IMG/VR virus record: IMGVR_UViG_3300027712_000046 | Coordinates: 1-52,263 of that record | DNA: 52,263 bases | From: a virus | Strand: one strand, 5' to 3' | Shown here: one piece after another, positions 24,325 through 32,084 of the stretch | Position numbering within the stretch: position 1 is the first letter of the stretch | Layout of the letters: every line of letters begins with the position of its first letter | Notes under the pieces: model-generated | Seen by the model: the letters and a program-made list of their open reading frames with translations, nothing else | What the model was told of the DNA's origin: nothing | Databases searched by the model: none | Translations under genes and position numbers: made by a program

Positions 24325-24669
24325 ATGAAACAGAAACCAATTGTATTTCAAGACCAAATCGGTCGAACCATCATTGCTAACAAGGTCAGCGAAACTGACG
24401 CCACACTGACTGTGGAAAACCCAGTTATGTTTATTGTAAATCCTGACCAATCCGGTCAATTTCAAGTTCAAGCATTCCCAATTTTCTTCTTTGAGTTTAT
24501 CAATAAGGATTCCAGAGCCAGTAATATATGGACTTATAACAAGACTACAATTGTTACTAGCGACGTTGATCTTGATGATCGAGTTATTGAGCAATACGGT
24601 AAGATCAACACTCCCCCAGCGCCAGTTGCCTCTAGTTCCCCAAAAGTGATCTCTATCAACGACCTATAA
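24325..24669 (+). CDS. Hypothetical protein next to uvsX (114 aa)
   Basis: A beta-rich small protein: PIVFQDQIGRTIIANKVSET, DATLTVENPVMFIVN, FQVQAFPIFFFEFINKD, then a disordered Pro/Ser stretch (TPPAPVASSSPK). The strand pattern is compatible with a small barrel, but I cannot assign a family. It ends TATAATATG, with the uvsX ATG one base after its stop, so the two are translationally coupled. Confidence 0.6.
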   Translation: MKQKPIVFQDQIGRTIIANKVSETDATLTVENPVMFIVNPDQSGQFQVQAFPIFFFEFINKDSRASNIWTYNKTTIVTSDVDLDDRVIEQYGKINTPPAPVASSSPKVISINDL

Positions 24670-24670
24670 T

Positions 24671-25819
24671 ATGTCTTCGAAAGATGATAAACAAAAACAA
24701 ATTGATGCTATTTTTGATAGCATTGATGACATCGCTCCATACTCAGCTTATCTTAGTGAGAATAAGCTGACTGGAGTTGATGATTGGATTGATACAGGAT
24801 CAATGGTTTTGAATGCGTTGATTTCTGGATCGTTGTATGGTGGAGTTCCTAGAGGTCGAGTTGTTCAATTTGCTGGACCTAGCCAAACGTTTAAGACCGG
24901 ATTTATTCTTAAGATCCTTGCAAATGCTCAGAAAAAAGGTATGCAAGTTGTCATTTACGATACCGAAGGTGCTATTGATGCTGAAAGCGCAGAGGCGATG
25001 GGGCTTGATGTGAGTCGAGTTAAGTATTTTACTGTGCAAACAGCTGAAAATACCAGAAATCACATCTACAGCTTGCTTAAAAAGGTGAAAGAACAAGGTC
25101 TTGAAGGCAAGGTAATCATTGCAATCGACTCGTTGGCAAACCTCCAGAGTGAACTGGAACTTAGCCGAATGGATAAGGAAAACACTTCAAGCGACATGGG
25201 AACATTTGCCAAGAGTATCAAGAGCCTTTTGAAGACATGCACCAACATGTCAACTCTTACAAAAACTCCGATTCTTATAACAAATCACGTTTATGAAGAT
25301 CCAAGTCAAATGTATCCAACACTGGAGAAGAATATATCAGGAGGTAAGGCTGCTGTGTATCTTCCATCTGTTACAGTCCAGCTTGCTCGTAAGCCGATGA
25401 AAGACGATGATGGTAAGACTGTCGATAACACAAAAGCGGCTTCTCAAAAGAGTTACTCAGGTGTTATTATCAGAGCGTTGACTGTGAAAAACCGATTTAT
25501 CAAGCAATATTTGGAAGGTGAAATGTATCTTTCTTTTGCAACAGGACTTGATAAGTATTATGGTCTGCTTGATATCATGAAGGACATGGGTGTTGTTGTA
25601 GCGAACGGTGCTACATATTCTGATTGGGAAGGAACCAAACTTGGATTTTACAAGACATGGCGAAAAGACACTAAACTTTGGGAGCGGTTGCTGCCAGAAC
25701 TTGAATCTCGTTTGAAAGCAGAGTGGTCGTATGGCAATAAAATAGACAACGAGGAAATACCGGAGGATGAAGATGATACTTCACCTCTAGAAGAAGAGAT
25801 ACCATACGAAGAAGAATGA
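24671..25819 (+). CDS. uvsX: UvsX recombinase (RecA family)
   Basis: A 382-residue RecA-type protein. It has VDDWIDTGSMVLNALISGSL, Walker A GPSQTFKTG (residues ~69-77), VVIYDTEGAIDAESAEAMG, GKVIIAIDSLANLQSE (Walker B), and TKTPILITNHVYEDPSQMYP leading into the GGKAAVYL L2 region. The acidic C-terminus (EDEDDTSPLEEEIPYEEE) is typical of UvsX/RecA. It carries out strand exchange with UvsY and gp32. A strong terminator follows. Confidence 0.95.
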   Translation: MSSKDDKQKQIDAIFDSIDDIAPYSAYLSENKLTGVDDWIDTGSMVLNALISGSLYGGVPRGRVVQFAGPSQTFKTGFILKILANAQKKGMQVVIYDTEGAIDAESAEAMGLDVSRVKYFTVQTAENTRNHIYSLLKKVKEQGLEGKVIIAIDSLANLQSELELSRMDKENTSSDMGTFAKSIKSLLKTCTNMSTLTKTPILITNHVYEDPSQMYPTLEKNISGGKAAVYLPSVTVQLARKPMKDDDGKTVDNTKAASQKSYSGVIIRALTVKNRFIKQYLEGEMYLSFATGLDKYYGLLDIMKDMGVVVANGATYSDWEGTKLGFYKTWRKDTKLWERLLPELESRLKAEWSYGNKIDNEEIPEDEDDTSPLEEEIPYEEE

Positions 25820-25826
25820 TAAAAAA

Positions 25827-25856
25827 GGCGGCAGGTTTCACCTGCCGCCTTTTTTT
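25827..25856. terminator. Strong bidirectional rho-independent terminator
   Basis: GGCGGCAGGT (25827-25836), loop TTC, ACCTGCCGCC (25840-25849), seven Ts after it and six As before it. It ends both uvsX (plus) and the convergent late gene (minus), and is by far the most GC-rich element of the window. Confidence 0.92.
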
Positions 25857-27645
25857 ATTTATTCACTTGACTCCAATGCCAAAGATTGATTGGCTTTTTA
25901 TAACCTCTATCTATGTAATCGCCAGTTGGATTTACATAGCGATCTTTTTTGACTTGTTCCATCATGTAACCAAACGTTCCTTCTTCATCTTCTTCGGGAG
26001 AAGGTGTTTCTAAAGCTTGTAGATCTTGCAATTTCTTATTAACAATATTCAATTGCTGTTCCCATGCTGTCTTCAATGCACTATGCGGATTTTGTTCAAT
26101 TTTTTTCTCATAATCAAACTTTAGATTTAAAAATTTTTGAATTTGTGGATTGTCTGATTTTTCAGGTTTTGGCGGCGGAACGAAATCTGGCAGCGCATTG
26201 ATCATTCTTTCAACTTCTGCCATTTTCTTACTGAAAAGAGCGATAGCATTGGCATCGTCAATTTTCTGACGGGCGTTAGCAATTTTCAAGAACTCTCGTT
26301 TCAACTCTGGAGTTGGAAAGAATTCATCAATTGCGTTTTTCGGAAAAATAGTTTCAACTGAACGTTCAGAACTTGGATGCAATTCTTTGAACGCTGCGAT
26401 AATGGTTTCCAGTAGTGCGGCTGTTTGATTTTGATTACTTTCCTTGAGTTTGGGAATAGCTTTTTCAAAAACTTCTGGGGAGGCAGTCGAACCATCGGCA
26501 CTATGCTGAAGTTTGTCAAATTGGTCGATAGTTCTATTGATGATCTGCATAGGCACTTCTCGCACTATAGAAGTTGGAATTGATACAGTTTCATCCCCGT
26601 AGTCAATATCCAACTTACTAGAATTGATTGATGAATCAGTTGAACCAGTTATTTTTTCACGTTCAGCTTTGTTGTAATATGAACGAAGCCCAACTTGCAT
26701 AACCGACAATGCAGCCAACGCAAAACCAACAAAACCAATTGAAAGATCGGTATCAGCAGTAAATGTTTGTCCAGCACCTCCCCGCACAGTTGACATATTA
26801 TGTCTTGCAACTTTATCTTTCAGTTGCTTAAATCTGTTTAATACATCTTCAGATGCTGTCCAATCTTCATTTTCAAGACCTGTAATTTCAGTTTTTCTTG
26901 CGTTTGTAACGTTGAGCGATGTAGCAACGCCACTTTCTTCAACAGAAACAATGTAGTCATACACATCTTGAGCGGAAAGACTGTCAACAGCCATCTTACC
27001 TTCTGCGCTAGATGCTAAGTTTTTGAAATTCTCATTATCCATAGCGACTGTAATCGCTTTGTTGTTGTGTTTATCAGCAGTTCCACCACTAATATATCTG
27101 AGAAACTTAATATTGCTATTTCCAGATAAGAATTTAACCAACGCTAAATTACCCAATACGTGTCTGTGTGTATCGGTTCCTGCTAATTCGTCCAAAAGAT
27201 CCATAGCATAACGAAGCATCGGAGTATTCGAACGAATTAAATGTCCCTGATCATCTTCAATTTCTTTAACGTCCTCGAAATCAACCCCTGTATCAGATTC
27301 TTCATAATCAGTTACTAAATCTTGATAGGTTTCAACACTTCCATCTCTTGGAATTTCATAATTCGCACCGTTTTTCTGCAAAATATAGTCAATACCATTG
27401 TAAATATCATTTTTGGATATAAAAAAGTAATTGAATTCGTCATTCAATACTGAAAGCAGTCTACGTTTTACAAATTTAGCGATGTTTTGCTTGCTTTTTC
27501 TAGTAGCAAACATTTTATAAAGTTCATTTGTTAATTCAACTTGCCTTTTGGATGCCGGGGTGCCGACTCCAAAAAGAGAAGCTTCTCTAGCTTCTTCTAA
27601 AAGTTCAGCGCATTCTAGGAAATAATCAAATCCGAAATTGGTCAT
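25855..27645 (-). CDS. Large late protein, putative virion component (596 aa)
   Basis: The N-terminus FGFDYFLECAELLEEAREAS is the acidic amphipathic leader seen on several late proteins of this phage. The middle contains GFVGFALAALSVMQVGLRSY, one hydrophobic segment of about 20 residues, flanked by long helical, charged regions. The C-terminal part is rich in Pro, Lys and Gln (FVPPPKPEKSDNP). No catalytic motif or known family recognised. The late-type promoter and size suggest a structural or internal virion protein. Confidence 0.6.
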   Translation of the reverse strand: MTNFGFDYFLECAELLEEAREASLFGVGTPASKRQVELTNELYKMFATRKSKQNIAKFVKRRLLSVLNDEFNYFFISKNDIYNGIDYILQKNGANYEIPRDGSVETYQDLVTDYEESDTGVDFEDVKEIEDDQGHLIRSNTPMLRYAMDLLDELAGTDTHRHVLGNLALVKFLSGNSNIKFLRYISGGTADKHNNKAITVAMDNENFKNLASSAEGKMAVDSLSAQDVYDYIVSVEESGVATSLNVTNARKTEITGLENEDWTASEDVLNRFKQLKDKVARHNMSTVRGGAGQTFTADTDLSIGFVGFALAALSVMQVGLRSYYNKAEREKITGSTDSSINSSKLDIDYGDETVSIPTSIVREVPMQIINRTIDQFDKLQHSADGSTASPEVFEKAIPKLKESNQNQTAALLETIIAAFKELHPSSERSVETIFPKNAIDEFFPTPELKREFLKIANARQKIDDANAIALFSKKMAEVERMINALPDFVPPPKPEKSDNPQIQKFLNLKFDYEKKIEQNPHSALKTAWEQQLNIVNKKLQDLQALETPSPEEDEEGTFGYMMEQVKKDRYVNPTGDYIDRGYKKPINLWHWSQVNK

Positions 27646-27657
27646 GTCAGTATTTAA
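27646..27657 (-). promoter_or_regulatory. Late-type promoter
   Basis: Minus strand TTAAATAC (27657-27650), TGAC, ATG at 27645. It lies 5 bp from the -35 box of the divergent early-type promoter. Confidence 0.65.
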
Positions 27658-27661
27658 TCAT

Positions 27662-27695
27662 TTGACAAATTAAATGGCTGGTGTAGAACGGGTTT
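27662..27695 (+). promoter_or_regulatory. Early-type leaderless promoter of the helicase operon
   Basis: TTGACA (27662-27667), 16 nt, TAGAAC (27684-27689), 6 nt, GTG at 27696. Confidence 0.6.
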
Positions 27696-28346
27696 GTGAA
27701 TATTTCCAACCCGCTAATCGCATTCGCAAGTCAAAAAACAAGTCCTGCTGAAACGACAACATTTAAGTCAGCGCCAGTAAGTATCGAAACAATGCCATTT
27801 ATGAATAATAAAAATTCATTGGCATCAGTTTACAATGTGGTGATCAATCAAGCCAAGGCAAACAACCACGATGCTCTTATTTTGGTTCATGATGATATTA
27901 TTTTCGAACACGATCCAATACCAAAGCTGATCCGACTGTTTGACCAATTTGATGTGGTTGGAGTTGCAGGAGCATCAAATGTAAACATGCAATCGCCTGC
28001 ACTCTGGCATATTATGGGACAGGGACATCTACACGGTGCAGTTGCTCATGGTGACGAAAATGCTAAATGGATGACATCGTTTGGAAAATATCCAAATCGA
28101 GCGGTTATGATTGATGGTGTTTTTATGGCTTTGAATCGTGCTGCCATTGAAAAAGCATCGTTTGACGAAAGCAATCCTGCTGGATTCCACTGTTACGACC
28201 TTGACTTTTCTTTGAATTGCCATAAGATGGGCCTCCGAGTTGGCGTAGGAGACATTCTAATCACACACAGTTCTCCCGGATTGCGAGAATTTACAGAAGA
28301 TTGGAAGGCTGGAGAACGTTGGTTTTTAAACAAATATGAATCTTGA
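27696..28346 (+). CDS. Glycosyltransferase-like protein (GT2 type), GTG start
   Basis: The 216-residue protein has NNKNSLASVYNVVINQAKAN, ALILVHDDIIFEHDPIPKLI (HDD metal site), FDVVGVAGASNVN, DGVFMALNRAAIEKASFDES and FHCYDLDFSLNCHKMGLRVG. This is the layout of short GT2-like glycosyltransferases with an N..SL...YN opening. The GTG at 27696 is exactly 28 nt after TTGACA; no ATG is available before the conserved region. The end overlaps the helicase start by 11 nt, so this glycosyltransferase is co-expressed with the replication genes. Confidence 0.7.
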   Translation: MNISNPLIAFASQKTSPAETTTFKSAPVSIETMPFMNNKNSLASVYNVVINQAKANNHDALILVHDDIIFEHDPIPKLIRLFDQFDVVGVAGASNVNMQSPALWHIMGQGHLHGAVAHGDENAKWMTSFGKYPNRAVMIDGVFMALNRAAIEKASFDESNPAGFHCYDLDFSLNCHKMGLRVGVGDILITHSSPGLREFTEDWKAGERWFLNKYES

Positions 28347-29727
28347 TCTTGATTATTTTGAAAAAATATTGGTCCGTCAATCGCTGATTGACTCATCCTA
28401 TTTGACTGCTATTGCAGATTATGTTAAACCTGATTATTTCACAGACAAACGTATTGCGAAATATTTCGAAATCGTCCAAACATATTACGATAAGCATCAA
28501 TCATTGCCATCCTTAACCGAAGTCAAGGCATATTTGACTGATGACAATCTTCGAAACGGATTTAAAAATCTAGTGTCGTCATTCAAGGAATTGGACAGCA
28601 ATCTCAATAAGGATGAACTGTATTCAAATACTGAATCGTTTCTCAAGGAGAAGAGTGTTTATCACACTCTGTTGAAAGTTGCTCAAGAAGTGTCAGAAGG
28701 TAATATCGACACTCCTACCATCTTAGATCAATTCGAACGGTCATGTAACATCAACCTTGTTACTGATAAAGGTCTTGAAATCTTTTCGGGAATTGATCTG
28801 ATTGCGGATGATATTTTGAATGTTGATGCATACATTTCTTCTGGTTGGCCATGGCTTGACGATCTTATCAATGCTGGATTTAGACGCGATGGCAAGGCGT
28901 TGTATATTTTCGCAGGGCAATCAAATATTGGTAAGAGTATCTTCTTGGGTAATATCGCGGCGAATATTGCAAGACAAGGAAAAACTGTCTTGGTCATTTC
29001 TCTTGAAATGAGCGAACTGCTTTATGCAAAACGAATTTGTTCAAACATTACCAAAATTCCGATGAGGGAATTTGAAACTGCTGCTGAATCATTGCGATTC
29101 TCAGTCAAAGAAGAGCATAAGCGTTTGCCCGATAGCAAAATTTTCATCAAGGAGTTTCCACCGAGCACGATCACGCCTAAACAACTCACTTCATTCATCC
29201 AACGTTTCAAAGACTCAGGGGAGAACGTAGATGCCATTGTAATCGATTACGTCAATCTGTTGCACTCGACTGTAGGAAGCAACTCCTACGAGCGTGTGAA
29301 ATACATTTGTGAGCAAGTGAGGGCCATGAGCTATATTTTCAAATGTCCAATCATTTCAGCGACTCAGTTGAACCGTTCTGCATACAATACAAACAATCCC
29401 GGTATGGAAGGTTTGTCTGAGTGTATTGAAGTTAACCAATTGATTGAATTAAGAAGTGGTGAAATGATTAAGATCGGTGATTTGAAATTTGGTCAACAGA
29501 TAAAAACAAATGACGGTTATAAAACAGTTACACAAACCCATCATAAGAAAATTAAAAAGTGTTTTAGGATAAAATTGAAGTCTGGTAAAGAGATAATCGT
29601 AAGTGAAAAACATAAATTTCCAACAAACAGAGGCCGAATATCTATAAATGATGGATTGAATGTTGGTGATAAATTAAATAGTTTAACATCATCGGTTGCC
29701 GCTACTTTAACCACTGAAGTGGTCTGA
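28336..29727 (+). CDS. 41: Replicative helicase gp41, N-part fused to split-intein N-half
   Basis: Residues 1-362 are a DnaB/gp41 helicase: a helical N-domain, ALYIFAGQSNIGKSIFLGNI (Walker A ~194-201), VLVISLEMSELLYAKRIC, VDAIVIDYVNLLHST (Walker B), and CPIISATQLNRSAYNTN. After GMEGLSE the sequence turns into an intein N-half: Cys363-IEVNQLIELRSGEMIKIG, then KTVTQTHHKKIKKCFRIKLK and EIIVSEKHKFPT (block B-like), ending at residue 463. The chain stops before the helicase C-terminus. The remaining part is in the next gene. Activity needs trans-splicing with that protein. Compare the gp41-1 and gp41-8 split inteins known from phage helicases. Confidence 0.93.
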   Translation: MNLDLDYFEKILVRQSLIDSSYLTAIADYVKPDYFTDKRIAKYFEIVQTYYDKHQSLPSLTEVKAYLTDDNLRNGFKNLVSSFKELDSNLNKDELYSNTESFLKEKSVYHTLLKVAQEVSEGNIDTPTILDQFERSCNINLVTDKGLEIFSGIDLIADDILNVDAYISSGWPWLDDLINAGFRRDGKALYIFAGQSNIGKSIFLGNIAANIARQGKTVLVISLEMSELLYAKRICSNITKIPMREFETAAESLRFSVKEEHKRLPDSKIFIKEFPPSTITPKQLTSFIQRFKDSGENVDAIVIDYVNLLHSTVGSNSYERVKYICEQVRAMSYIFKCPIISATQLNRSAYNTNNPGMEGLSECIEVNQLIELRSGEMIKIGDLKFGQQIKTNDGYKTVTQTHHKKIKKCFRIKLKSGKEIIVSEKHKFPTNRGRISINDGLNVGDKLNSLTSSVAATLTTEVV

Positions 29728-29731
29728 CAAC

Positions 29732-29765
29732 TTGACAAACACAGAAGATGCAATAGAATTTATTT
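29732..29765 (+). promoter_or_regulatory. Early-type leaderless promoter of the intein C-half gene
   Basis: TTGACA (29732-29737), 16 nt, TAGAAT (29754-29759), 6 nt, ATG at 29766. It lies in the 38-nt gap between the two helicase halves. Confidence 0.7.
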
Positions 29766-30266
29766 ATGGATGCTAAACTTGAAAAATATATTAGAGAAAA
29801 AGTTAATGCTATGCGATTGCTTGGGCTAACTGATAGCAGAACCGAAACAGATGAATATATTAAAATGATGAAACTTGTTTTACAAGAACAAGATGATAAA
29901 AATATATTAACCGATTCAACTATCGATTATAATGATGAAATAGTTGAAATTGAAGAGATTGGCGACATGGAAACCGTCGATATCTCAGTCACAGGCGATC
30001 AGTTATTTTATTGCAACGGTATTTTAACTAAAAATTCGATCGGATTGGCCGCGACTTCGGATGTTATTCTTTCCATCTTCCAAAATGAAGAAGATCAAGA
30101 GCTTAATTTGATTCGATTGGGTATGATGAAGAATCGATTTGGACCTAGAGGAGGTATTCAGCCTATGAATATCGATTACACCACATTGACAATCACACAA
30201 TCCAGTGAAGAAGAGGAATTTATGAACGAAGAAGAGATTTCTTTACTTGAAAAATTTGCAAAATAA
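29766..30266 (+). CDS. 41: Split-intein C-half fused to C-part of helicase gp41
   Basis: Residues 57-90 are an intein C-terminal half: DEIVEIEEIGDMETVDISV (block F) and DQLFYCNGILTKN (block G) ending in Asn90. Ser91 is the +1 nucleophile and opens the helicase C-part SIGLAATSDVILSIFQN, then GMMKNRFGPRGGIQPMNIDY. The penultimate intein residue is Lys where His is usual. The first ~56 residues are an extra, charged helical extension longer than in known split-intein C-halves. Ligation of 362 + 76 residues would give a 438-residue helicase. No homing endonuclease lies between the halves. Confidence 0.92.
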   Translation: MDAKLEKYIREKVNAMRLLGLTDSRTETDEYIKMMKLVLQEQDDKNILTDSTIDYNDEIVEIEEIGDMETVDISVTGDQLFYCNGILTKNSIGLAATSDVILSIFQNEEDQELNLIRLGMMKNRFGPRGGIQPMNIDYTTLTITQSSEEEEFMNEEEISLLEKFAK

Positions 30267-30279
30267 TGTAGTTATGTAA
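30247..30279 (+). promoter_or_regulatory. Early-type promoter
   Basis: TTGAAA (30247-30252), 16 nt, TAGTTA (30269-30274), 5 nt, ATG at 30280. The box lies inside the last codons of the helicase C-part. Confidence 0.45.
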
Positions 30280-31131
30280 ATGAAAGTATTTTTATGGACG
30301 AACAACGATCTCGATGGAGTCGGTGCTGCTATTTTGCTCGGCAACATTTTCCAAAACTTTGAATATCAATCGATATTCTTTGGAGATTTTATGCAAAAGT
30401 TTCCAGATTGGTATGATGAAAATAGAAACAACTATGATAAAATCTTTGTGGTCGGCATTCCGTTAGAACAAAGTTTGATCAATAAGACCGATGATAAAAA
30501 ATTGATCTTCATTTCAGATAAGAAAGAAGAATTGACTACTGTTGAGTCCAAATTGATAAGTGAAGATTCAACATCCTGTTCCAAAATGCTTTATAAACTG
30601 TTCAAGTCTAAATTTGATTTTCCTGATGGTGTTAAAAAGTTCATCGCTTATATCAACGACTACAACAGTTACGAACTCAAAACAAAAGAAGCTAAAATTT
30701 TAAATGGATTGTTTAGAAAAAGTGGAAGTCGTAAGTTTTATAATTTTGTAAATCGTTTTTGGAGCGGTATTGGTGAATTCACAGAGTCTGAAATTCGATT
30801 GGCCGGATCGTTCTACAAAGAACTGAATGCTGAGATGGAAAACTTGGAATTGTTCTTTGGAAGCTACAAAGATTCAAAGGTTGTAGCAACCTTTTCAAAT
30901 TTCAGCGTCAATGAAATCGCTGCAACGATCATAGAACATTATGATTCCGACGTTGCGATTGTCGTCAATACATCCAGTCGATATGTTTCTTTTAGAAAGA
31001 AGAAAGGTTCAACAGCTGATATTAAATTTATGGCTGAAAATCTTTGTAATGGAGGAGGCAGCGATCAAGCTGCGGGTGGTAAACTCACTCAAAAGTTCCT
31101 TGAATTCACTCAAACCCTATCTGCTCAATAA
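30280..31131 (+). CDS. DHH-family phosphoesterase
   Basis: The 283-residue protein starts MKVFLWTNNDLDGVGAAILL, the first DHH motif (DLDGVG), and ends with a DHHA1-type FMAENLCNGGGSDQAAGGKL, which reads like the substrate-binding GG....AAG segment. The DHH triad itself is not obvious. The family includes NrnA-type oligoribonucleases and RecJ, hydrolysing short oligonucleotides or dinucleotides. Its place between helicase and gp59 suggests nucleic-acid turnover during replication. Confidence 0.72.
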   Translation: MKVFLWTNNDLDGVGAAILLGNIFQNFEYQSIFFGDFMQKFPDWYDENRNNYDKIFVVGIPLEQSLINKTDDKKLIFISDKKEELTTVESKLISEDSTSCSKMLYKLFKSKFDFPDGVKKFIAYINDYNSYELKTKEAKILNGLFRKSGSRKFYNFVNRFWSGIGEFTESEIRLAGSFYKELNAEMENLELFFGSYKDSKVVATFSNFSVNEIAATIIEHYDSDVAIVVNTSSRYVSFRKKKGSTADIKFMAENLCNGGGSDQAAGGKLTQKFLEFTQTLSAQ

Positions 31132-31132
31132 T

Positions 31133-31429
31133 ATGCACCCATCCAACAACATCGAAGAAACAGAACAATCTCATTTATTCATGTGCTATTGCACTTTTGT
31201 AATGAATTTGCAAGGTAAGAAGATGTCAATTCAGAATGTTTTTGTTTACACATTGCAAAATGAAAAGATGAAAAATTTTCTTAAGAGTGTTTTATGTATT
31301 GACACCGATTTTGAGATTGTTAGAGTGTTTTTGGACTTCGATCCAAGCATCGCCAAGAGCAAGTATGTTACAAAATTTATTAATAAAACGACTAAATTGA
31401 TCAAAAATAAAAATGGAAACCATAAATGA
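31133..31429 (+). CDS. Small protein in the gene 33 position (98 aa)
   Basis: The ORF is open from 30941, but the ATG at 31133 follows the DHH stop as TAA-T-ATG and avoids a 190-nt overlap. The protein has QSHLFMCYCTFVMNLQGKKM, NVFVYTLQNEKMKNFLKSVL and a basic end (KTTKLIKNKNGNHK). In T4 the gene just before 59 is 33, the late co-activator. I see no similarity to gp33, and the hydrophobic clamp-binding tail is missing. Unknown function; 4-nt overlap with the next gene. Confidence 0.6.
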   Translation: MHPSNNIEETEQSHLFMCYCTFVMNLQGKKMSIQNVFVYTLQNEKMKNFLKSVLCIDTDFEIVRVFLDFDPSIAKSKYVTKFINKTTKLIKNKNGNHK

Positions 31430-32073
31430 TATCCGAATTACAAAAATATATTTACAACATCCATCTAGCAGTTACAAGAAGGTCTCAAAATCTTCCATAC
31501 AAACTAAAGAAGGACTTTAGTAATATATCAGAAGATGTAGAAGTTGAATTGACCAAACTTGCTACATTTTTCGAGAAACACAAACATATTGATATCGAAG
31601 ATTTTTTCAAAGCCCCTTTCAAGATTCATAGCGACGAGACATACTTGGAATTGAATTTTTTCAATTCGCTTAAAGCTGTCAAGTGCTATTCCACTTACAT
31701 GAAACTTCTGGAAACAGAAGATCCAGATTCCAGCGAATCTTTGATACGACTTCAAAAGAGTTTGAAATTTGTGATGGACTTTTGCAAAGAGCATGGTATC
31801 TCTTTAGAAGAGTATGTGAGTTTCTTAAACGAAGGCGATACACTACCAGCATACATCAACCATTTGAAAATACACAACATCAACTTTTACACATTGCACA
31901 CGTTGACATTTCCAAAACCTGATGTAGAGTCGGACATATTAAATTTTATTTTCGGTGATTTTTGGAAGACATTCCAAACAACTCGAAATAAATACCAATG
32001 TTCAAAAAGGATGAAAATCTTTGGAGAACAAGCAAAAACTAAACTAACAACTAAACTAACTAAACTAAACTAA
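31426..32073 (+). CDS. 59: Probable helicase loader gp59
   Basis: A 215-residue helical protein (T4 gp59 is 217) directly before gene 32, as in T4. It has a two-domain helical pattern: MISELQKYIYNIHLAVTRRS, ELNFFNSLKAVKCYSTYMKL, SLKFVMDFCKEHGISLEEYV, then the C-domain LPAYINHLKIHNINFYTLHT and IFGDFWKTFQTTRNKYQC. gp59 loads gp41 on gp32-coated forks. Support is length, helical pattern and synteny; direct similarity is modest. Its C-terminal TKLTTKLTKLN is encoded by the ACTAA repeat preceding gene 32. Confidence 0.68.
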   Translation: MISELQKYIYNIHLAVTRRSQNLPYKLKKDFSNISEDVEVELTKLATFFEKHKHIDIEDFFKAPFKIHSDETYLELNFFNSLKAVKCYSTYMKLLETEDPDSSESLIRLQKSLKFVMDFCKEHGISLEEYVSFLNEGDTLPAYINHLKIHNINFYTLHTLTFPKPDVESDILNFIFGDFWKTFQTTRNKYQCSKRMKIFGEQAKTKLTTKLTKLN

Positions 32074-32084
32074 AAAATAAAACT
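32033..32084 (+). promoter_or_regulatory. G-free ACTAA-repeat leader of gene 32, probable autoregulatory operator
   Basis: From 32033 to the gene 32 start there is no G. The stretch is built of ACTAAA/ACTAAC units followed by AAAAAATAAAACT. It is therefore unstructured in RNA. T4 gene 32 mRNA has a similar place-holder of UUAAA repeats where gp32 binds its own message and blocks translation. Confidence 0.6.

Noticed and set aside
25827-25856. GC-rich stem as an attachment site or origin
   Set aside because: Stem, short loop and flanking A/T runs are those of a bidirectional terminator between convergent genes.
29706-29722. Short palindrome ACCACT-GA-AGTGGT at the end of the helicase N-gene, sharing 11 bases with 40847-40857
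   Set aside because: The stem has only a 2-nt loop and the second copy is explained by coding sequence; too little to call a recombination site.
28336-30266. Single helicase gene broken by a sequencing error
   Set aside because: The break falls between intein halves with clear block A/B and F/G motifs, a separate start and a promoter, and the junction Cys...Asn/Ser is exactly that of an intein.
31133-31429. Assignment as late co-activator gp33
   Set aside because: Only the position fits; neither sequence nor the clamp-binding C-terminus is seen.
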